Positions 40,161 to 53,150 of a stretch of DNA of 64,000 nucleotides are shown in pieces. A program made the translations under genes and the position numbers. The stretch comes from Allacma fusca (taxonomy: Eukaryota > Arthropoda > Collembola > Symphypleona > Sminthuridae): contig OX359248.1 of assembly GCA_947179485.1 (NCBI GenBank), positions 50,044,386-50,108,385 on the forward strand, read 5' to 3'. Below the pieces are notes generated by a model, which did not search any database, was not told the DNA's origin, and worked only from the letters and a program-made list of their open reading frames with translations. Each line of letters opens with the position of its first letter. Position 1 is the first letter of the stretch.

Positions 40161-41623
40161 CCGGATTCAACAATATTTTTTTGTACGAGGTCAATTTTGG
40201 ATTTTGTCCCTAAAAATCCTCCGTTACACTTTTGAAGCCTGTGTTTCAAATACTTAACGTATAAATCACATAATTCGCTCATTGTCAGTAGATAGCTCTT
40301 TAAATTTCCCACAGATATGAACCTGAATATTAATGTTCAAAAAAACTACAAAATTTTTGAGTAAATAATCATAAGCGTTTAAAATTAAAAAAAAAAGAAC
40401 TTTGGCCCATTTCTTTGAGTGCTATTAATTTCCCACTCAATTTTGATAGAATCTCACGTTACCCCATTTCTTAATTTCTTTAAGTGAAGAGCATTTAAAA
40501 AATTCCACGTTAATTGTTCTGCTCCTCAGGAGGGCTGTGACATCAGCAGTCCATTTGTACGAAATTACAGGTAATAATTGGACCATTTGATTATTATGAA
40601 GCGATGACATACTTAAAAGAAGCTGTTGGAGTGGCTGGGAGGCTGTCGTGAGAAGATCAGTTTTTAAATCAAACTCCAATGTAATTTAGTACAAATCCAT
40701 ACGTTTCCCCTCACGGTCCCCCTAATGTAAGCTTAAGTGAGTTTATGAGAGATAGACGTCCAGGGCAATTTTTTAAAGCTCTGAGAACACTTGACTAATT
40801 GGATCTCTTTCAAAGAATGGACAGGACTTGTAGAAGGTGTAATTAGAATTGTGTAGAACATGCGATTAATTACAGACAAGATAACCCTCTTATCTTGCCT
40901 TCCGATCATTGTCCGACCAGTTATTATGACAGTCACGATACTACCTCATCTATATACATACGAGTTCAATTTTATTTTTTCCCTTATCGGAAATCCTTTT
41001 CAAGGTGGACTTTTAAATGTAAGTACATAATAAGGGGGAAATATCTGCAGGAGAGGGTTTGAAATAGTCTGTGTACAAATGCTCTTAATTTATTTATGGA
41101 TTATGGAAGGATCAAAGGGATTCTCAAAAATATAATTATCATTTAGATAGAGCCGATTTTTTTTAAAAAAAGAGGTTCCCTGGGGCTCAAAGGTGATTAC
41201 GAACAAGTGGAAATAAATGTGAAGGAATTGTAACTCCATCAGGCTTGATGGGATTGCCAATAAGAAATGGAAAGTTTATCTAATTGATTCTCACGTATGG
41301 GATGAGGCATAAATTGTATTGTTCTACATTAGAGATATGCATTTCAAAGGCTTGGACTCAACTCTATTATTTTTTTGGATTTTTTCCCACATATGTATCT
41401 ATCTATTTTGAGTTAATTAAGAAAATCATGCCTGGCTCCAGGAAGGTTACTGAACCACACTTCCTATTTAATTTATTGAGAGCGTAAATGTCTAATCAAC
41501 CTCATAAAGGCAATTTTCCTTTTCGTATCTTTATAACCCTCCCCCCAAGGAATTCAGGTGTGAGTCACTGATTAAAAAAATGAAGTGTCAGATAACCAGG
41601 AGCTTTTTTTTTATTTTCTTAAT

Positions 41624-41712
41624 CAAGTGTTTTCTTCTTCAAGTGTTTTTTTTCTTCAAGTGTTTTTCCTTCAAGAGTTTTTCCTTCAAGAGTTTTTCCT
41701 CAAGTGTTTTTC
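41624..41712. repeat. CTTCAAGTGTTTTT-like tandem repeat
   Basis: Five to six units of 15-18 bases (TTCAAGAGTTTTTCC type). The 64-codon frame across it (repeating FSFKSFS) is a translated repeat. Confidence 0.85.
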
Positions 41713-43277
41713 TGTCAAATAAATTTTCCCCCAATAAATCTGTCATATCTCCATATGATCAAATAGGAATTTAAATCTGCCTCAAATATTCCTTGTAAAA
41801 ACAAATCCAGGAACAAAAATTAGTCTTTTGAAATAATAGAAGTTTGAACTTCAACCCTTACCTTGTGCACTGGGGCAAAATGAGATAAAATTCCTCCTGG
41901 CGCCCCCTACATTTATTAAAATCCAGGTTACTTTCCATCTTCGCTCAAATTCTTAGAATCAGTGAATTTCGGAGAGGTACATAAGAAAATACATGAGAAA
42001 ATAAGTTCATGTATATTTCAAGTATGTAGATGTGTGCACACATTGAGTTATAAAGAGAATCCTCAGAGGTTTAAATGTACATTTGCGAGCTTGAGTGGAG
42101 AGCGTCCCTGGAAAAAATTTATTAGTTCAAACGCCGATGCTCTCGTCAGGACTAAAAGTAGCCATGAAGGATTTCATCTCCAGTTTTTAATGCTTCAAAA
42201 ATCCTTCCAGTCGAAGCACATTGAACTCATATGAAAGGAATCCCCAATTGTTATAACGTTCAACTGGGCTCTTAGTCAAATACACCTTCCCATATATCCT
42301 ATGCCTTGCCAATAGTGAGCAGCGTGAGGTCTCAATTGCAGACTTTTAAATTTTAGGCAAAAATAATTATTGTATAAAATTCATTTCATTTTGAGTGACA
42401 TATACTTTTTTTTGCAAGTAAGTGTTTCAACCATGTAAAAATAAATTTTGAGAGTGGGGTTATAACAGCAGTTGCCTTTATTGCTTCATATAATTATGTA
42501 TAGCAGTAGTTATTGTTGATGGGGAAGAAACTTCAAATCTTATCGGGCTTGAGTCCTTTTCCAGTTCATAATGGAGCTCTAGCCTGGAGGATTCCCGGAA
42601 TTTCTACTGTTTTACCGAAGACCGGTTTTTTAGGAGACCTACCTGAATTTTCGAGTTTTATTTTCAGGGAACTCAGACATCCTGAGATGGAGTATTTACA
42701 GTACTTATCTTACGGTCCATTGTCATAAAACTTAAAGTTACCGTAGGGAAGTTACGGATGAGGAAAAAATTTTGCCCTTTGCAAAATCAGAAACTCAACA
42801 TGTGTTTTTTTCCCTTGGATGATCATGTTTCCCTCCGGAACTGAAGCCTACAAATATTTACTTATAGGGAAATTCTACTTGTGAAGAAACTACAAACTAA
42901 GGGGGAAGGGAACAACCATGGAGAGTCAATTTAAAGAATAAAAAAAATCAGAATTTATGAAAGGTTTCCCAGAGACTCAAACCTTGGAAACCCCTGCCTT
43001 TTTTACACGGAGGGGGAAAAAATCCGATATTTTTCTTAAAGGATCCTCATCAGATCTCCCCTTTTGTAAGATCTTGGGTCATTTTCCTCCAGGGGCTATC
43101 TTTATATAAGAAGTAAGGAGACATGTCATTAGGAAATATGGGATTTTGTGGATGTACATACATACAAGGAGACAGAATCCAATTTCCTCCCCCCCTCTTT
43201 GACCTCCTTGAGGTAGGAATTTAAAATTTTTTAAATCTATAGAGAATTTTATTGTGGATTTTCTGCAATTTATTTAA

Positions 43278-43313
43278 TTGACCTAGGTCAATATTTCCGG
43301 TCACAGGGGTCAA
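43278..43313 (-). repeat. GGTCA-palindrome element, copy 3 (best match)
   Basis: On the + strand it reads TTGACCTAGGTCAA (a perfect 14-bp palindrome), then TATTTCC, then GGTCACAGGGGTCAA. Confidence 0.75.
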
Positions 43314-44284
43314 GGACACCAAGCGAAGAGAGGATTTCAAACCCTTCTAAGAACATTTTTTCAGAGAACGCAGATTTCTAAAATAAATAAAATCCAATTG
43401 ATTTTATGGATTTGCAAAATTTACAATTTCGGGATAAAATTTGCTCCAAATTGGGGAAAATTGATACTTACCCCTCAAAATTGGTGGTAATGGTTTTTAG
43501 GGGAGGACAGGCTTTTGAGTCACCTTGAGTTGATAGTGGGAAGGACAGGAGCTCGGAACCATTTACGAAATTGATTTCATATTACCATTATTTTCACGCT
43601 TGGTAATTCCTTGGACATTTTGATCAAATTGTAGCCCGGAGCTGAGCACGAATTTCCTGAGCAATAATGGGCTCCTAGGATTGTGCAAGTATACATGTAC
43701 GAGGGTAGTTTTATGGTAGGAGGAAATACACACAGGATAAGATTACGTCCAGCCATAGGACAACTCCTAATGTAACTTGAGTCCATTCACGTCGGCTCGC
43801 CAAGGATGGAGGGCTCCTCAAGAAAAAAAAATCCAGTGCGTTATAGCCAAGTACGATAAAGCCAACTCTTTCCTCTCTCTCAAGTGACACGGAGTTACCT
43901 ACACGGGGGAAACTTCTCTATTAATTTTTAACCAAGGTAGCAGACATGAGGAGGCTGTAATACAGACTGGAGATACGAGCCTCATCTATCATTGTACAGG
44001 TCAATACTTACAAAGTCGGATAAGCTTTGAAGTGACACTTAAAAAAGAATAACGGCTCTTACACGGGATCCATAACCCCAAATGCTCTCACCGACCAGGC
44101 AATTTCCCACAATACAGAGCGCACTCAAGCTTACCATCCCCCTTCAAACTCACTTCAACCACATCTGAATCATTTACTTCCTGCATCACACGGGGACTGT
44201 ACTTCAACTTCCCCAAACCCAACAAAATCTGACACTTACAATTTTTAAAACACAAAAAAATTTTTATCCCCTATAATCTTTAAA

Positions 44285-44540
44285 CATTTCCTCCAGATTT
44301 TTAAAAATTTCCTCCAGATTTTTAAAAATTTCCTCCAGATTTTTAAAGATTTCCTCCAGATTTTTAAAAATTTCCTCCAGATTTTTAAAAATTTCCTCCA
44401 GATTTTTAAAAATTTCCTCCAGATTTTTAAAAATTTCCTCCAGATTTTTAAAAATTTCCCCCAGATTTTTAAAAATTTCCTCGAGATTTTTAAAAATTTC
44501 CCCCAGATTTTTAAAAATTTCCTCCAGATTTTTAAAAACT
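44285..44540. repeat. 21-bp tandem array
   Basis: About twelve near-identical units of TTTTTAAAAATTTCCTCCAG plus A. A few units carry CCCCCAG or CTCGAG variants. It ends directly before GGTCA-palindrome copy 4. Confidence 0.95.
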
Positions 44541-44544
44541 TTAC

Positions 44545-44582
44545 TTGACCCAGGTCAATTTTTCTAGGTCACGACCCTGAAC
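44545..44582 (-). repeat. GGTCA-palindrome element, copy 4
   Basis: Reads TTGACCCAGGTCAA, then TTTTTCTA, then GGTCACGACCCTGAA on the + strand. It abuts the end of the 21-bp tandem array at 44285-44540. Confidence 0.65.
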
Positions 44583-44691
44583 CAATCAAGCGATCAATTC
44601 TGCACACAGTCTTTAATCAAATAGCTCCCTGGAATTTCCGGCAAATTAGCTACAAAATATTCACTTAGGAACGTGACCCACCCTTTCTTCC

Positions 44692-44723
44692 CTTGTGACC
44701 ACAAAAATATTGACCTAGGTCAA
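44692..44723 (+). repeat. GGTCA-palindrome element, copy 5
   Basis: Reads CTTGTGACCACAAAAATA and then TTGACCTAGGTCAA, opposite in orientation to copy 4, which lies only 110 bp away. Confidence 0.7.
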
Positions 44724-45246
44724 AAAAGTAAATTTTTGGAAATCTGGAACAAAATTGTGAACATAATGCGATGATATATTTCAATTGTAATATTTATACC
44801 TGTAGCTCCCTCGGGCTATTGACCCCCCCCCCCCAATTGCACAGTAATGTGCCCTTCTCAAAGAACTATAAGTATGTACATTCAATGTTTTTTAAAGCTA
44901 TAGTGAAAGGGGTGTAATAATGACAGAAATGTCCGTCATAAAGGTCGAGATTGCTGTAAAAACCTTTAGACGGAATTTTGACGTAATTTGGGAAAGGGAA
45001 CTGAAAGTTAGTGTCAATGTCATTGCAGAGAGAGGAGATTTGGACGCATTAGAATGATTAGTAATTTGATAAGGAATTTCCTCTTTGGGAGCCACGTCCC
45101 TCGGAAAAAGCTCCCGAACACAGTCCTTTTATGAACACTAATGAGTAGAGCTCATCACAATAACATTAGTATAATACTAGCGGAGATCAAGTGAAAGTGG
45201 AGTGATTAGCTACTGAAGAGCAAGTGCACTTGACAGGGACCGTTGG

Positions 45247-45268
45247 TCTCTCTCTCTCTCTCTCTCTC
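45247..45268. repeat. CT microsatellite
   Basis: Eleven CT units. Confidence 0.95.
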
Positions 45269-48200
45269 AGTGCTTCTAAGACAATTGGTAAATCAAAGGT
45301 TAGCGCTGAGGCTTATAGTCAAATCCAATTTTTGTTATACGCCGCCCATATCAAACAAGTATGCAAAAAAGGGGGTAATAAAAAGGAAATCATTTCCATT
45401 CAACCCCATGAGAGCGGAAATCAGTAGAAATCACTGGTCTCCAAGCATTTGAGTCATTTACACTTAATCTTACTCCTGCACATATATAATTACCATTAAT
45501 TTATACTTGAGTATACTTCTACAGCAAACTCTAGCTATTGCATCAACTCAGAATTAAGGGAACCTCCCAGTCCCTTAAATTCCCTACTTTTTTTATCACC
45601 CCAAAAAATTAACAATACAAAAACAACGAAAGATATCCACATTTTCCCCTTGGCAGAGACAATTTTTTTTGAAGAGAGTCTCTGGATAAAGCTGAGGCCT
45701 GTATTCAATTATAATTTATTCCTATTGTTTTCACACTATAGCGTCCGCTGCTATACGATAGCATTATTACAGCTGTATATTTATAAGATACGGAGATAAA
45801 AAAAAGCTATAACAAATATTACACTTGTATAAATCTGCTCAGGATGTATTGCCATACTAGGACACATATTTGCATGCATATGTGCAAATGTATAAATTAC
45901 ATACGAGTAATTAATATTACACTGTTGATATTAATTACTGACAATAAAAAATTTATATCCCTGAACTTGAGAGGTTACAAGTTGGAGTTGAGACACTCAA
46001 CTTGCACCCGTAATCCTCCAACTTTGCTTATTTATTTCGCCCTCGTGATCATTAACCAAGTAAGGAGGGCTTGTGTCGTTGGTTTCACGCAGCCTTTTCT
46101 CAAATTGGAAATTCCTTCAGATTATCATTGAAAATAGGTTTAGTATGAAATGCTATGAAGCCTGAACTAAACTAACTTTATATTTCTACTGTAATACTCG
46201 TTTTGAGGAAGTGAGTAAAGTTTTTGTGCTTCCTTGACTTCCCCAAACGTCCCTGCGCTCCAGATTCTCCAGCTGATTATTATTAAATAGAATATCATTA
46301 TGAAAATGTGAAATGATTGATGACGTAAATACCACGGATATGATCCTAATAAGAAATGCTATTTTGGCCAAATGCAATGTGTACTGCAATGGAGCATGAG
46401 CTAATGTAAAGCTGCTGTGGCCTCCGATGATCACTCAGGACGTCATGGAATGAATAAGATATCCTTTTGAGAAAAATAAGACGTACGTACATATCTATAG
46501 ATAAGTAATGCACACAAATGTGTTCACATGCCATAATGGCGAACCCAAGTAAATCTCCTTTGCTCTCTGCGAAAATAAATTCTAAAATATCCCCTGCACC
46601 CGTATCATATTGCTCCAATTTTTTATAATAAAAGGTTTGAGAATGTGTTCCCTCGACGCTTTTAGCAACTCCCCCAATCGATTCCTGATTTTAAATTGAA
46701 TATTGCCCTTGTTAGGAAATTGCACATTCACAGTTACTTTTTTCTTAAAAAACCCTTAAAATCCCACTCCAGTGTGGAGAATGTGTCCCCATAAAAACAA
46801 GTAATTATTTTAAAATTATGGGGAAAAAAATATTCTGGAATTTGGACCACACACGGAAGCTAAAACATTTGACGTAGGTCAGCTGAGAGATTCATAGCTG
46901 TGTTTGATTATACTTGAATTGGTACATTTAGGGGGTGATTTACAAATTTTGACATTATTTTTTCAAGCGTTTGACTTGCTACACCGGAAAAGCTACTGTG
47001 TCTACAGAAACTATAGAGATGGAGATAAATATGAATGGATGTTTTTCACATGTTCCTCTTGCAATGTGATCCTGCACACAAACACATACAAACACATACA
47101 CACAAACAGAGAATGTATGTACGTATGCATGAATGCATTTAAATGCATTCAAGTCTCAAAACCAGCTGAGTGGGCTCTGAAACGTTGGAATTGCAAAAGG
47201 TTAATAAAAAATTGCAAGCATGTTCCTCAGAGGCTCCAACCCATGTAATTTACAATGATACTAACAGCTGGGATACAAATTGACAAGCAACCCTTCAGCT
47301 CGCATTAAAGCATCTGTAAATGACGTTTTTGAGACGTGAAAAAAATCCTATGTTAAGTGATTTCAAGTGCAAGGGGAGGGTTGGAAAAGGCCTGTGCTAT
47401 ATTTGCAATCCCATTTTTATTCAGATAGCATCAAAGCCATTATGTCCTCTCACATTTCTATCTCACCCATCGTCCACAATATGTTCCTCTCGCAGATTTT
47501 AATACATTCCGTTTTTATACAAATTATGTACATACGTATCTACGTACATACAATCTGTATCCATCCATACGTGTTTTCCCAGCACACATTAGAAACCTTG
47601 TATTATTGACACCGTTCAAAATCGACAAGTGAAACGACATGTGATATTTGTCCCGTCCTCCATGGAATCATCCCTACAAATGTAAACATGTATTTGTGCT
47701 CATTGATGAGTACATCAATAAATGTAAATGTAAATAGAATTGACTGTCCCAATGTAATTACGAGAGTGAGCAGGGATATTTAACGTGCTTAGCAATACGT
47801 GAATTTCCATGTAAACCACTTTTAGCCTTCAGATAACATTCCCCTTTTAAATGTGGTAAAACAAGAATTTTACTAAAATTGTACAAATTCAATAAATTCT
47901 CACAAGGGGATTTTCCTAGGCCTTTGCCAGAAATGAACTTGGCAAGACAAATAATGAAATGGGGAAACAAATGGGAAATTATGGTAATTATCCTGCACCC
48001 GATTTCTACCTACACTGACAGTTGTCATTTTCTCATTCGATCGATTTTCTCCCAATTTAGACATTTTTTCACGTACAACTCTACACAAATAGTGTAATAC
48101 AAGGATATAAAAATTGGTAGCAGATTTCCATGAAAAATCTATCAACGACATTTGAGGGACACGTTTGTGTCATTTCCAAAAAACGTGCTCCCAGAATTGA

Positions 48201-50488
48201 GCCTTGAGAAATTCTATGATTTTTTCAATTTGACTCTGAAAAGACGCAATAATTTATTTCTATTGATTTTTCCCAATTTGTAAACAACCTGTCAAAGGCT
48301 TGCCAATGCGGTTATACAGAGTGCAAATATATGGCAGTTCCCTCTCGGACTTTCCCTTCCGCTCGAGTCTCAGACTAGAGTCGTTCAATCGACTATTTTT
48401 ATGAAAGCCCTGAGGAAAATTACAGCAAGTCTAGGAACCGTCTTATATTGCCCCAAAATTTCCCCTGTCAGTGTACGAGAATCTAGAGCAATGTTTTTGA
48501 CGACATAAAAACATGGGCTACAGTGCACTCCTCCTGTGGATGTTCCCCTGCAGAACATATTATGGGAGATTAGGTTTGAGCTCTGCATACAATAATTATT
48601 GCTGAGAGTTAGTCTCTGTCAAAGTAGGGAAATAAAAAAAGTGGTATTGTGAGTGGCTCTTTGCGCTCTGAATGTAAAAATCCGGTAATAAAAATTCAAG
48701 GGAATACAGTCCTAGGTTTTTTCCAGTTTCCTTGGGAACAAAAGCGTTACATTTGAGTCTTCTGGGGCACTGTGATACTTGCGCATACACGTATGTAATT
48801 ATGTACATATGTATAAAAAGTCCTTATCTTTCTTCTCTATTTTTTGTTTTCTTCCTCCTTGTGAGCTGCTCCAAACTTACGAAATACAAGTTACGCAAGC
48901 AAGCATTTTATCTAGGAGTATGTAAATATTTAACAAAATATTTTTTTTCGGATCTTCTCTTCAAGTTTCTGGTCTCTTGAATTTTACAGGGACTCTTTCA
49001 CGCATTGAATTTACGTGACTCTGCATTTAGAGTATACAGTCTACCCTGTCTTTCAAAACTTACTCAGTCAAAATTTACATAGTAGGAGAGGAAAATACTT
49101 GAGGGGAGTTTTCATTGTAATATTTTTTTCTTTTGGAAAAACATTTTTTTTTCAAGAGTGAAATTTTAAGGATTTTATGAGTCATTGTATATCCACAGTA
49201 CACTGTACATCATGTAAATAAAATCTGAATCTTGCCGCAGATGTTGGGGCATATATTAGGGAACAGTCATAAAAAAAATAGCACTCAAGATGAATCCCAT
49301 CCCTGTGGAACTTGACAAGATGAAAATAGCCCGCTTATGGTTCGTATGTAAACTAAAGGGCTGCTCTCAGGAAATTATACATTTTCACTAATGCAATGTA
49401 CTGTAAATCTAAAGTCTCGTTAGAGCGGTCCCAATGGATGGGATTTTTCTTTTTTTTGGGGGGGAGAATTCCCTGGGCACAGTCACATTTCCCAGGATAA
49501 TTTCCTGTTTTTAATGCCGATTGACGAGAGTCTCTTTATAACGGCCGTCGTTAGATTTCCATTGTATTTTTTTTTTACAGAAGCGACAATTTTTCGAACC
49601 CACTTGGATTTTGACGTTAATTTTTTGGCGTACAGTCCAGAGCTTGCAGAGAGGGCGGAGCTTCCTTAAACCTCCTTATAGTGGCGTTCTTGAGTAATGG
49701 GCCCTCTCTAATGAAAATATTTTAGAGGGACTCTTCAGTTTTACCGTAATAGCCCAAATGCTAAATTTAGGACTTGAAAGAAGTGCCGAGGATTTTAACG
49801 GATTTTGATTTGCTGTTACAGCTGCTGTCATATAGCCTGAGCTGACTGTGGAGATTACGGAGACTGTTCTCATCCCTTGGGGACAGGTTCAGAGGAATAT
49901 TCACTCCAGAACTTTCCTCACATTCGGGATATTATCTTTGCTCTAGGATGATGTAACATAAATTAATTACTCTGTAGTATATATTTATTGTCTGGATTTA
50001 TATTATTGCCAAATATAATAAATTATTCAGTAGATCAATGAGAGAGGGAAAGCTTAGGAAGCTCCTTCTGAATTATTCAAGCGTTCGGTGTAATCAATTG
50101 AAGCCAAAGGAGGGATCTCAAGGGAAGCTCCATATTTCTGGTATCTACTGCTTGTGACAATTCTTATGTCTGAGATTTTAATTAATTACTTTTCCCACAC
50201 AAAAGTACCCTCTCTTCATCTCTTCCTCCTGCAATCTCCTTTCAATTTTAATACCAATATATGAAGATCCCATGGTTACTGGCTCCAGAGATTTACAATG
50301 CATCCTCTTTATATGTCACTCCGGACTTAGGGGAAAAAAACATCAAAATCTAAGGATGATAAAAAAAGAGGTGACAAAAATACATATGTATTATCAATAG
50401 GCAAAATATTATCAGGGGACATTTTGAGACTTATCTTTAAAAATGTTAAAAATTTTGTATCACTTTGCCCCTGAAATTTTCAAGAACA

Positions 50489-50515
50489 AGGGTGGCCATT
50501 ATAACGAGACTCTTC
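50489..50515 (+). repeat. TTATAACGA-family element
   Basis: AGGGTGGCCATTATAACGAG followed by ACTCTTC, with an intact TTATAACGAGACT core. Confidence 0.6.
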
Positions 50516-52287
50516 TAAAATGAGCACACTTACATATGTGCTTTAGTATAGCTTAGTATAGTGTTTAGCTTCCGTGGAAATACATTGGCAGCAATAAATT
50601 AATAGCAATTTGCCTCAATTCAGGAATTTCCATCAGAAAAAGTGTGACGACGGGAAGAATTCACTGCATTTCTCAAGTGCGTGCCATTTAAAAATAAGCC
50701 CCTTGTACATGTATATTTAATAGAGCTCATACCTGTATAAATGCACCATCCGCGGAGATAAGTCCAATAGAAATTTTACAAACATGAGGAATAATTCCAT
50801 TCCGTGAGAAAATCTCCACCTCAAATGATTTACATTGAATGAGTATTCATAATTGAGGGAGTCAATTTCAAGAAAAAATCTCCTTTGAACTTCTACCCAC
50901 AATTTAGTAACAAGTACAATGCTCAATAAAAAAATCCCATATAATTAAAGTTCTTGGAAAAAATGAGGCCAGACTATTTACAAGCGTATTTACGTGCAAA
51001 ATCATTGAAATCCTATATAAAAATTTGAGAATTTTGACCTTTTCAAATATGCAGATATACAATAATGGTTGTAAAAAAAAAATTACAAGCATATTAGTAT
51101 AGTAATTTGCCAGAGGAAAATTTAAATCCTATTTGCATTTTCCTGCCTGATTTTAAATGAGGGAACTTATCCGGCTCATGTCTCCAATATCGGAATACAT
51201 TACTGTACAGTCAGAATTTTCATATCCGAAGGCCCCAATACAAATAAAGCATGTAGGGTTAGAAACAAACAACAAATTTAAATAGAGATGTGTTCCGGCC
51301 CAATACAATTTTTTCAGGGTTGTAAAAGTTAACATCATCTCATATATATGAGTAGCTACAGTAAAGACATTTTTGAAGGAGGGTATTTCTGAATGAGATT
51401 TTACTGTATACATTGGGATGGGATTCCTCATCATGCAAGACTTGGAGGCATGTAACCCCCGCAGTAATAATAAGATAATAGATGTTTTGGAGGCTAATGT
51501 ATATACATAATTACATAAATCCGGCTAGGACTTTACCGCAGTGGGTCTCACACGAGAGAGGCAAAGTGCTCGTAACTTTGAGTCTTGAGCCTGTCTCGGG
51601 TCAAGATATTACGCTCATTTCCTATAATTGCATGTAATAAGTAATCTACACAAGCGTACATTTATGCACATCCCATGAGAAGCCTTCCATGGGATTGGCA
51701 GATAGCGGTCAGGAGGAACAGAGCGTGTGCTCAAATTACTCAGTGCACTTGATGTGCAACAATAAGCATAATCATTAGCGTCACTCTTCTGGCTTTCCTC
51801 GTTTCCTCCGAAAGCAACAAAAAAAAATCTATAATTTACTTCGAGTATTTTCAGTAGAGTATTTTCAGTATAAATGGCCCATGATTTTTTTAAAATTTTC
51901 CTGAGACTCCTACAGTGAGAGTGTCTCCTGTAGTGCAGACTTGCAAATTGAGACAGGAGAGATGATCGAGAGGAATTATTATGCACTTGAAATCCAACTC
52001 AATCCCTGTCCTTCCCCTCTCCTAAATTAGTACTAAGGGACTTGGAGTGATCTCCAAGTATTGTGAAAGTGTGCTGGGGAAGTCTCCCAAAGAAATTAAT
52101 AGATGTGAAGTCAGATAATAGTAATGAGCATATCAAGGAGTTTCCCTCCTTCAACTTTTACGAGCTCCTCGGGAATACATACCTATACTATAGGTATGTA
52201 TGTAATTACTCGTATTTTTTTTGTAGTAAGGATGTCTCAGAAGGTACACGCATTTTCTGTTCAGCTCGGCATTCGAAGACGCAAAAA

Positions 52288-52304
52288 GAGAGAGAGAGAG
52301 AGAG
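52288..52304. repeat. GA microsatellite
   Basis: Uninterrupted AG run, about 850 bases before the start codon of the Q-rich gene. Confidence 0.9.
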
Positions 52305-52596
52305 ACACTTCACTGCCTCAGCTCACAATAATAAGCTCCTTTGCCAAAAGAGAGGAGGGAGAGTTGTTGGCGAGACTCGGCCTGTATGCACATAATATGT
52401 ACATATGTACATGTTGATAGGAAATCTTTATGAACCAGTTGACTCTGTTGCAATCCGCACTTGATACGATTAATATGTACGAGGAAGATCGGAAGTAGTT
52501 TTTCTCAAGCATTGTCCGCTTTATTTCCCAATCTCTCTCCCCCCCCTCCACCCCTCAGCCTTAAAGGCAAGGAGATTTTTGCCCCGTAAGGTAATG

Positions 52597-53150
52597 ACAG
52601 ACGAGCACTTCCAATCTCCTCCATTCATTCAGCTCTTGGTCCTGGGCTTGATCTCACTTCTCAGCTCAGGTCTTCCGACAGTGTCTTGTGACAGGAACGT
52701 TTACTATCTCCCTCCATATTTTTTTTTATAGGAGACTTCATAGCTGATAGCGTTGGATCGGAAATTGTGAGTGCTAAAAATAGCACCCGAGATAGAACAC
52801 TTCTGAAGAATCTTCTGAGATTGTGTCACGAGCTATTTAGAATAAATTTGTGAAGGCAGCGGGAGCAACGGCTTTTACTTAATTTTTTGAGCGTAATAAT
52901 AATTATTATATTTTTGGGACTTTTCTTTTGAGGGGAGCTATTTTCCAGGGAAGTTATTTTTGAGGGAGAGAGAGAGAAAAAAAAGAGAGAGAAAAAGAGA
53001 GAGAGTGAGAACTGTACTTCTGGGGAGATATTTTTGAAGGGTATCTTTAAGGAGACGGTAGTTTTGAAGAGATTGGTTTAAAAGACTATTTTTGAGAGAC
53101 GCTATTAATTTTTATTAGAGACGATAAAATTATTTAGTGTCTCAGAGAGA
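52597..53150 (+). promoter_or_regulatory. ATG-free 5' leader and promoter-proximal region of the Q-rich gene
   Basis: From the ATG at 52594 to the start codon at 53151 there is no ATG in any frame on the + strand over 554 bases, where roughly ten would be expected at this base composition. This is what a long transcribed 5' UTR under selection against upstream starts looks like. The second half carries irregular repeats of a GGAGATATTTTTGA-like unit (about 52930-53110) and a GA-rich tract. I see no convincing TATA box or initiator, so the transcription start is unplaced and a 5' UTR intron is possible. Confidence 0.55.
52963..53008 (+). repeat. GA-rich tract in the leader
   Basis: Nearly uninterrupted GAGAG/GAAAAAGAG sequence about 145 bases before the start codon. 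GAGAG is the known binding motif of GAGA-type factors in arthropods, so this could be a promoter-proximal element, or simply a microsatellite in the UTR. Confidence 0.7.

Larger units (their letters stand above)
35383..43277. other. Intergenic or intronic: no supported gene
   Basis: Poly-C at about 36934; degenerate CCCCAAATTTT repeats at 36935-37080; TTATAACGA-family copies at 39655-39685, 40124-40160 and 42248-42272. Frames on the - strand at 36062-35715 and 40679-40437 are the most protein-like but unsupported. Confidence 0.4.
44724..52596. other. Intergenic: no supported gene
   Basis: A 12-C run near 44823, a CT microsatellite at 45247, a cluster of CACATACA-type repeats near 47085, and TTATAACGA-family copies near 49411-49430, 49528-49552 and 50489-50515. 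A degenerate GGTCA-like site (TTTGACGTAGGTCAG) is at about 46868. Confidence 0.4.

Noticed and set aside
40437..40679. 80-codon - strand frame with protein-like composition
   Set aside because: Starts from a non-ATG codon soon after a stop and no convincing acceptor was found; kept only as a remark.
44285..44540. CRISPR-like regular repeats
   Set aside because: Contiguous 21-bp tandem units without unique spacers; the same holds for the arrays at 59644 and 62230.
44898..45095. Ser/Thr-rich 65-codon - strand frame, similar in flavour to one at 49676-49873
   Set aside because: The similarity is compositional only; no shared ordered motif was found.
46904..47248. 114-codon frame with DKYEWMFFTCSSC, vaguely like a FLYWCH zinc finger
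   Set aside because: Cys/His spacing does not fit, and the second half is a translated CACATACA repeat.
51615..51986. 123-codon - strand frame
   Set aside because: No recognised domain, and Ser-rich random-looking composition.
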